From: Crotalaria pallida
Taxonomy: Eukaryota > Streptophyta > Magnoliopsida > Fabales > Fabaceae
DNA: 64,000 nucleotides
Assembly (NCBI GenBank): GCA_037953625.1
Contig: CM075652.1
Coordinates: 12,978,501 to 13,042,500, forward strand
Reading direction: 5' to 3'
Shown: piece by piece, positions 57,435 to 64,000 of the stretch
Layout of the letters: every line of letters starts with the position of its first letter
Numbering within the stretch: the stretch's first letter is position 1
Notes under the pieces: generated by a model
The model's input: the letters and a program-made list of their open reading frames with translations, nothing else
What the model was told of the DNA's origin: nothing
The model's database searches: none
Program-made: the position numbers and the translations under genes

Positions 57435-57965
57435 CTAAACTGCTGGCTGATCTCCATCATCCTCCGATGCTGTCTCCTCCTCTTCAGCCTTCACATCTGC
57501 GGGCGGTGCGGCCTGCGTACCACGAGCGTAGTACGTCCGAGGTCCTCCGTCCCCATAGTCCCTCAAGGTAATGCGACCAATGTGCAGATCAATCCGTGCT
57601 CCTCTCAGATGATGTTCGGGGTCCTTAATCTCCAACCGAGTCAAGCCTCTCCAGATCCAACCATCAGGGTTGACTTCCACGCTCCCCCCGCTAGGGGCCA
57701 CATGGTAATCTCGATGCTGTACACCATCTGCCCGTTGCGTACCCACGAAAGTACGAAGAGAAACAACGAACAGGAGAAAAAAGAAGCTTTTCCGAACGCA
57801 TGACATGCCAATAATTCCGGCACACCACCAACACATCTCAAGCATGAAATAAATAACAACATAATGCAAATAGATGATGAATGAATGCATGATTACCAAT
57901 TTCATTACTGAACCCATTATTAATTCCACATCATCATTCTCATACGGCTTAACTGTCAACTGCAT
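57435..57965 (-). CDS. 176-aa open frame inside the giant LTR
   Basis: The frame lies near the 3' (U5) end of the minus-strand LTR, in its GC-rich part. Residues 12-80 contain hydrophobic stretches (SFIIYLHYVVIYFMLEMCWW and SFFFLLFVVSLRTFV). The second half is polar and orderly (GWIWRGLTRLEIKDPEHHLR, RIDLHIGRITLRDYGDGG) and ends in an acidic tail (ADVKAEEEETASEDDGDQPAV is its last part, shown here from one residue late). I do not recognise it. It may be a fortuitous open frame in a GC-rich block, a captured exon, or the decayed end of a coding region. No promoter or splice evidence was established. Confidence 0.3.
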   Translation of the reverse strand: MQLTVKPYENDDVELIMGSVMKLVIMHSFIIYLHYVVIYFMLEMCWWCAGIIGMSCVRKSFFFLLFVVSLRTFVGTQRADGVQHRDYHVAPSGGSVEVNPDGWIWRGLTRLEIKDPEHHLRGARIDLHIGRITLRDYGDGGPRTYYARGTQAAPPADVKAEEEETASEDDGDQPAV

Positions 57966-60900
57966 CTTGTTGTCATCACGCCTGATATTCCGTGCTGATA
58001 ACTTTCTCAGAATATTTTATTAAGTCTTATCAAATATTCACATCACTTGTAATTTCAAGGGAATTTAAAAGACATTACAGTGAAAGTTTCCTTATTAGCG
58101 CACACATCTACATCTCCTCCATATCATCCCAAAAACCTAGTCGGAAGCAAACGAGACGTACAGGAACCTTAACCCATGCCGGTCGAACAGTCGGGAAACC
58201 AACAACATACAAATATAAATGTCAAGCCACAACCGTACAGGCCGGCTATCAAAACAATTTATATTTCACGCGATCCAATCTCCAGCCAATCTGCCCGCCT
58301 CGTTCAGGTTCCCTCTCACCGTTTCGAATTTGATCAAGGGGGTGTCAATTGCTTTTCTAGTTCGCGGTGCAGAACACGCTACGATCCCTTGGGTATTAAT
58401 CCCCGATCACTTATAGACTTGTTCTGCCTAGAAAAGAACTCCAGGTTTCTTGACGTTTCACCGTCATCACCCTCCCCTATCACAATCACACACCTGAGTA
58501 TCCGCAGATAAACAGGGTATCTTCCTCTCCACTACTTCACACTCATCTCGCCGCATATAATTATTATCTTTTAATATGTATCAGTCTTGTTAAAGCTTTT
58601 AATTAATCCTATGGTCGGACGAGTCACCCTTATCCAACACTTTGGTGATCCTCGACCTCTATTTACACAACTCTTCCTTATTGTCCAAACTTTTCCAAAT
58701 ATCGCTTGCTTAACGGTCCAAGGCTCGGATCCACGACAAACTGCACACATGGCCAGCTCCATTCATTATGACCACAATCGTTACATTCTTATCAAAGAAT
58801 TCATTTCCACTTACTGCTTTTCCTTTACACCACACATACTGTCAATACTTTACTTTCATGCTTAGTGTCATGTATCATGCAGAACAGAATATAACAACAT
58901 AAATCATTATGCATGAGCAGGCATCATGTAATCAAATTCTCGTGTTCACATAACTCAATCAAATTATAACTCATAAAAGCAATAGTGATCTTAGTTTTTC
59001 GTGCGAGACGCCAGACAATCACAAATCAATTGCCCTCACACTAATCAACCTTATTCGATCACGGTTCTAATTTAAACAATCGAAACTAAATACAATTGCC
59101 CATGACATACATTCCAGATAAGCTATTATTCTAACATTGATTATAATTCGAAACTCCTTAAGAATTCACGAAACTTTGATCTCCGCGATCACGATCCACA
59201 GCAACACCTTTAATTCCTCAAATCAAATATAATATATTAATATTCATTTTTTCATTTTCTTAAATCATTACAAAGGAAAACCACAACTTAAATATATTAA
59301 AATACTTTGAAAATAATCCATAAATAAATTTTAAAAACAATTATGAGCTGCTGTTCCGCCTTGGACAACACCTCAAAACAATTCCGAAAAGACCGACAAA
59401 TTCACCGTTTTCAGTCCGACTTTTTCCTAAATCAAATACCACTTAAAAGCTTTTCTTTAAACCACTTAAACACATTTTTTAAAAAAAATTGAAGAACAAA
59501 CACAAACAATTCTGGACAGCAAGGTACTGCTTTAAAAAATCACACTTTAAATTTTCCGAAAACTACGTAAAAGTACTTTTTACTTCCAAACATCCCTCAA
59601 ACAAAACCAATACTTTAATACTTTAAAATTCAAACTTTTATCATAAAATAAAACTTGGACAACCACCAAACAAGGATATCAAATCCAAATAAATCAAAGA
59701 AACCAAACTTAAAATCAATTAGTTTTCAAAACAACTTTCATAACCAAACACTTTCCAAACGTAGTTTAAAAATCCAAATGAATCAACACCTTTACAAATC
59801 AATCCACACAAGGCATACACTTTTCAAATATCAATTAACACTTAAAAAAATAAATTCCCATCCTAATTTACTTGTCTTGGCCGAATTAAGCATCAAGACC
59901 AAACATCATTCATTATTTTTTCTAACAAACCCTAAAACATCACAACAACATTTTATCACTTAAATCCAAGAACGAAATCAATTTATCAAGACTTAGTCAC
60001 TTATAGAACACATAATCATTTTTCCAAAATAATTCATTTTCACAAAACAAAAATACTTAGACATACATATACTCACAAACCGAATTGAACTAAAGAAATA
60101 AACCAAACACATTTAATTTTTCTTGCTTCAAACAACTTAATTCTTTTCAAAAATCATTATACAAATTTTTTTTCATGCAACTAAATTTCCTAGACCTATT
60201 GATACTACATGGCCGAATGGAATCAAAGAAAACAAGCCAAAGATTACAAACCTAAAACTTATAAATCATCTTAATTCCATTCAAGCATTCAAATACAAAT
60301 TCTATTTGCATGAAACTTAATCATTTACTCTTTCTTTTCTCCCTTGACCGAATACACACATATATACGCATTTAAGCACAAAACTTTTCCAAACAATTTC
60401 ATTTATTCATTTTCTTTGTAAAAATCAAGAGTTCATTTAGGAAAATGATTAAACTTAACAAATCATCAACGCATATACAAAACAAACTCATTCACCTAAT
60501 TTTTCATGCTAAAACCGAATGCACATATTCATGCAAAAACAAAACTTAAACTTTGAAAATCAACAATCATTTTATTCCTTTTTCTCTTGGTTTGGCCGAA
60601 TTACACATACACATGCATATACATCTTTTTGTCAAACAAACACATAAACACACTCAAATCAACCACTTTCTTAAGCACAATTTATACATAAAAAATTATT
60701 AAACTTATTTACATAATTTCCTCCTCAAAACTGTATGGTTCAAAGTAAAACAAATCAACATAAAAATTCATTTTTCATGCACTCTTTGATGAAAACTTAA
60801 AAATATACTTAATATACACCAATAATTATCAATCCTTGACATGCACATAAAAATAAATTCATTTACATCATATATGACCTAAGGCCGCGACATGCATATA

Positions 60901-61684
60901 TATAGCAAACATAAGAAATTTTTGCAAACCAAACACACAAAACTCATAAAAAACATTATCACACTTATATTAAAGCATTAGAATCTAAGAATCAAAGAAC
61001 ACAGTTTATTCCACCTCTAAAAATGACCAAACCATATGGTCCTCTTCACATGCACCAAATAAAAATTTCATTTTTTTTTCATGAAACCAAATTAAAAATA
61101 TAAAAATACACTTCTTAAATGTCTAGAATCAACAACCCATTGCATGCAAAACAAAACAAAATTATTTTTCCCCAAATCAAACCCTAGCCGTGACATGCAT
61201 AGGGGAAATTGGAAATTTTTTTGTAAATCAACTTCAAATAACTCAAGAACATAATAAAGCAACACACTATTAAGCATAAAAACTTAAATCAAAGACCAAA
61301 AATTATTTAGAACAAATAGGGACCAAAACCGTGAGCATCATCTCACTTGATGCATGTTCATTTTTTTGTTTTCAACATCAAATACTTGTAGAATCAAACA
61401 TAGAAAAGTATAAGAAAGCTTAAAATCAAACATGCATGAAGGTTTGAACATGAAACAACAAAAATCCTCCTTAGAGCTTCATAAAACCGAAAATACAAAG
61501 AAGAAATGAACAAGAACAAGAAGCTTTAAGTCATACCTAGAAGAAAACCAAGAAAAATGAGCAAAAATCCAAGTCTCCACCTTCCTCTTCCTTCTTCACT
61601 CCCTCGGCCTCTCCTTCTTCTCTCTTTTTCTTTCTTAAGTTTATGAAGCAAATGACAAGGGGGTATGTCTTAGGACATGGGGGT

Positions 61685-61694
61685 GCTTATATAG
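61685..61694 (-). promoter_or_regulatory. TATA box of the giant solo LTR
   Basis: CTATATAAGC on the minus strand, about 610 bp from the LTR's 5' end, with a purine-rich leader beginning about 60-70 bp downstream. It fixes the LTR orientation. Confidence 0.6.
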
Positions 61695-62306
61695 AAAAAC
61701 TAGAGTGGGGGTCCAAGACTTAAAAATGTGGGTGCAAATTATTCAAGAGTCATAAGGACTCATTAGCAAGTTTTTAATTGGGGTTGGGTGCAAAAATGGG
61801 GGGTTTCGAATTTGGCTAAGAGACAAGAAGGGTTCATTTGCAATTGTTAGTCATCTTGGTTCAAGACATACTAGATTAGGCTCTTAATTACAACTACCCT
61901 AGGCTTTAATGGTGTTTAAGTTAGTGGGAAACATAATTAATCAAACATTAACTACATGTCTCCTTAGGGTTTAGGGTATATTTGAAATTTGAATTTGGCT
62001 CTAAGACTTAAAATTTTTCCTCCCTTCTACTCCCTTGGCCGTATAATATACACAAAGAGGGAAATAAAATTTTCTTCTCAACTTTAAAGGAAGTACAAAA
62101 TAAAAATCTAATTTAAATAAAATAATAGAATTCCCACGGTTTTAAAATAATTAAAACACAAAAATTCACAATTAAATAAATTCATGAAAATCAAATCAAA
62201 ATAGTAAATTATGAAATTAAAATTCCATTCAATAAATCAAATAAATAATTTCTATTTCATTTTTAATTACTGAAAATAATTGAGGAAAATACGGGTGTTA
62301 CAAAAA

Positions 62307-62520
62307 GCGCCCCGTGCTCAGCTTCAATACACCGTTTAGACAGTCAACCGAAGGCGCACCCTCATCGAAAGCGCCCCCTGTTCAGTTTCAATACACCGTT
62401 CAGATTCAACAGAATCTGTCAACCGAAGGCGCACACTTGAAAGCGCCCCCTGTTCAGTTTCAATACATCGTTCAGTCCGACCCAATCGGTTAACCAAAGG
62501 CGTACCCCTGTAGAAGGCGC
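62307..62520 (+). repeat. Tandem array, three units of 64-77 bp, split by the solo LTR
   Basis: Units start GCGCCCCGTGCTCAGCTTCA (62307), GCGCCCCCTGTTCAGTTTCA (62371) and GCGCCCCCTGTTCAGTTTCA (62443), each with CAATACACCGTTYAG and GTCAACCGAAGGCGCAC blocks. The sequence left of the solo LTR (56901-56924, CAACCAAAGGCTCACCC) is the tail of the preceding unit, which shows that the LTR inserted into this array. Confidence 0.88.
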
Positions 62521-63415
62521 ATCTGAAAAGAAACAGTGCTAAATCTAGAAATCCTGGAGAAAATGCAAAAAGTTACTAATAACAAGCCAAAAAATATGAG
62601 AGCATAGTTATATTAGAAGTTGAAATCAAAAGATGACAATGAATTCAAACCAGAAAGACAAAGGCGACTTCAAAGCAAGAGCATGCAAGAGAAGCCGAGT
62701 CAAAAATTGAAAACAAAATCAGTGCAAAAATCTGAGCACAATAGCAAAACAAGATGCAGAGTTCATACTTCCTCATGCAATAAGAAAAACACACAATAAT
62801 TGAAGGCAAGAGCAAGCACGTATACAAAAGCGAACTTGAAAGGCAGCTATGTAAAAGTCACATATGAAAATCAACCTAAATATCCAATGGCGTGCATGCA
62901 ACATGAAGGGTGAACGCAAGCTTTATAGTGACTATTACAAAGAACGAGAAAAGTATGTTGCTCAAAAGCGCACTTAAATACATAGACAAAGTGTTAAATC
63001 TGATGCAAGAGCAAGGTGCAAGACAAAAGCTGTCCTAAAGACATGCAAGTGGTTCAGGCAGAAACTGTTTAGAAACTTGACAAAGCCAAGGTGAACTCAG
63101 TTTGCTTGATGACTGAAGAACAGCAAAGATAAATTCAAGAATTTATCCCAGTTTATAAGCAAGCCAAAGCATCTTGACACAAGTGAAACGAAGAAGTTTG
63201 TAATAACAAGCCCCTGAAACAAGGCTCACTTGGGAATATTCATGCATCAAAGCAGAATGTGAAAAGGCGAGCACGAGCAAATTCAAAGAAGTCAGAACAA
63301 CATAGAAATCCAAGTGTTCGCAAAATGATAATAGGAAGAAAAGAAGAAAGAAAAGTAGCACCAATGACAAAAGGTGTTACCAAGCAAAAAAAAATTAGTG
63401 AAAGTGCCAAAGATT
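62521..63415. other. Purine-rich non-coding DNA of the Tat-like element
   Basis: AAGCAAGAGCATGCAAGAG-type texture throughout. No open frame with a domain; no inverted repeats. Confidence 0.45.
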
Positions 63416-63740
63416 TGCATAAGTATCTCCCTGATAAGCGCCCTGTTACTGCACCCTGATAAGCGCTATGTTATTGTGCTTTGAAAAGTGCACTCTGATT
63501 TGTGCACCCTGATAAGCGCCCTGTAAAGTGCACACTGTTTTGTGAACCTTGATAACTGCCCTGTTATTGCCCTCTGAAAAGCACCCTGATTTGTGCTCTG
63601 ATAAGCACCCTGATTTCCCCTCTCATAATGCACCCTGATTTGTGCATCCTGAAAAGCACTCTGATTTCTGCTCGAATAAGCGTCCAGATTTGCGCTCTGA
63701 TTATGCCAAAAGGTGCACCCTGGTTTGTGCCTTAATATTG
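63416..63740 (+). repeat. Degenerate short-unit tandem array (CACCCTGATAAGCGC)
   Basis: Units of roughly 16-22 bp based on GCACCCTGATTTGTGC and CCTGATAAGCGCCCTGTTA alternate about 15 times. Period and sequence drift from unit to unit. It resembles satellite-like 3' UTR arrays described for Tat-lineage retrotransposons. Confidence 0.88.
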
Positions 63741-64000
63741 TGCCAAAAGTTGCGCCCAGACTGAATATTGCAAGTACTCAAGGTTACATATGGAGCAAAA
63801 TGCCAAAGTACCAAAGAATTACAAAACTCACAAGAAATCAGCCTCCAATAAAAGGAAAAGGCTACAATCAGATTAGCAGAGAAGCACACTTACTGTTATC
63901 CAAGATATGCAAAAGAAACAAAGGGCAAAGTCAAAGGGTGTGCTGATTGCCAAAAATAAAGGAAGAGAAGAATAAAAAGAAGGAAAAAGAAAGCATACTA
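63741..64000. other. Purine-rich non-coding DNA up to the window edge
   Basis: Same texture as 62521-63415. A 3' LTR is not reached. Confidence 0.45.

Larger units (their letters stand above)
56930..62302 (-). mobile_element. Giant solo LTR, 5373 bp, chromovirus-type, TSD AAAAG
   Basis: Plus-strand ends TGTAACACCC and GGGTGTTACA are a perfect 10-bp inverted repeat, flanked by AAAAG (56925-56929 and 62303-62307). No primer site, gag or pol domain is present. On the minus strand a TATA box CTATATAAGC (61685-61694) is followed by a purine-rich leader (AAGAAGGAGAGGCCGAGG), so transcription would start near 61660 leftward. This makes U3 about 640 bp and R-U5 about 4.7 kb. The ends and layout match the solo LTR at 15070-17725, but it is twice as long. 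Most of it is AT-rich; 57430-58560 is GC-richer and holds an open frame. A short internally deleted element is the alternative. Confidence 0.82.
53917..64000 (+). mobile_element. Pol-less Athila/Tat-like LTR element, running off the right edge
   Basis: After LTR, primer site and gag remnant there is no protease, RT or integrase. The sequence passes to GC-richer DNA with satellite-like arrays (56661-56825, 62307-62520, 63416-63740), like the tandem-repeat-bearing 3' UTRs known for Tat-lineage elements. Composition and wording of 56340-56929 and 62303-64000 match, and they form one stretch once the solo LTR at 56930-62302 is ignored. The 3' LTR is not in the window. A foldback MITE (55198-55560) is also nested in it. 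Whether all of this is one element is an inference. Confidence 0.55.

Noticed and set aside
59655..59963. 102-aa plus-strand frame in the giant LTR
   Set aside because: Lys/Asn/Gln-rich reading of low-complexity AAAC/CAAA DNA without any domain.
63416..63740. CRISPR-like array
   Set aside because: Plant nuclear context, no regular spacer/repeat alternation and drifting units; a degenerate tandem repeat explains it.

Overview
This window is a piece of a plant nuclear chromosome: AT-rich, intron-containing, almost wholly made of transposable elements, and with very few host genes. The nuclear-pore (GP210) pseudogene, the UPBEAT1-type HLH gene and the F-box/LRR fragment point to a dicot. A legume is my best guess, from the style of the LTR and foldback elements, but this is an inference. 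There is no bacterial-type organisation, CRISPR array or operon.

Only one gene looks intact: a small single-exon HLH regulator resembling UPBEAT1 at 33310-33666 (+). The 3' half of a GP210/NUP210-like gene (3036-6690, +) has recognisable exons but several frameshifts and stops, so it is a pseudogene. Two more gene copies lie inside DNA transposons: an intron-containing ELL/occludin-domain-like gene with a C-terminal membrane anchor inside a CACTA-type element (45988-50813), and an F-box/LRR fragment inside a Mutator-like element (52823-53856).

Layout. 1-2673: minus-strand Ty3/gypsy element with LTR, a primer site matching tRNA-Tyr, gag, and pol running off the left edge. 3036-6690: GP210 pseudogene with a foldback MITE before its last exon. 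8.0-19.7 kb: LTR debris, two LINE tails, Stowaway MITEs, a 2.66-kb solo LTR (TSD GGAGA), a broken Ty3 reverse transcriptase and a possible copia LTR. 20157-21510: long-TIR foldback element. 21.5-29 kb: AT-rich DNA with MITEs and a SINE. 29681-31076: solo LTR with GC-rich palindromes. 31.4-36.5 kb: SINEs, nested MITEs, the UPBEAT1-like gene and a LINE tail. 37.6-42.2 kb: GA-rich tract, a second related LTR, a tandem duplication and nested foldback elements. 43.3-46.0 kb: 5'-truncated LINE. 46.0-50.8 kb: CACTA element. 51.7-53.9 kb: MITEs and the MULE. 53.9-64 kb: a pol-less Athila/Tat-like LTR element with a tRNA-Asp-type primer site and 3'-UTR-like satellite arrays, one of them split by a 5.37-kb solo LTR (TSD AAAAG).

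The main interest is the nested insertion history, readable from target-site duplications, and the gene fragments carried by DNA elements. I found no convincing new enzymatic or defence system. No database search was run; family names rest on motifs recognised by eye.
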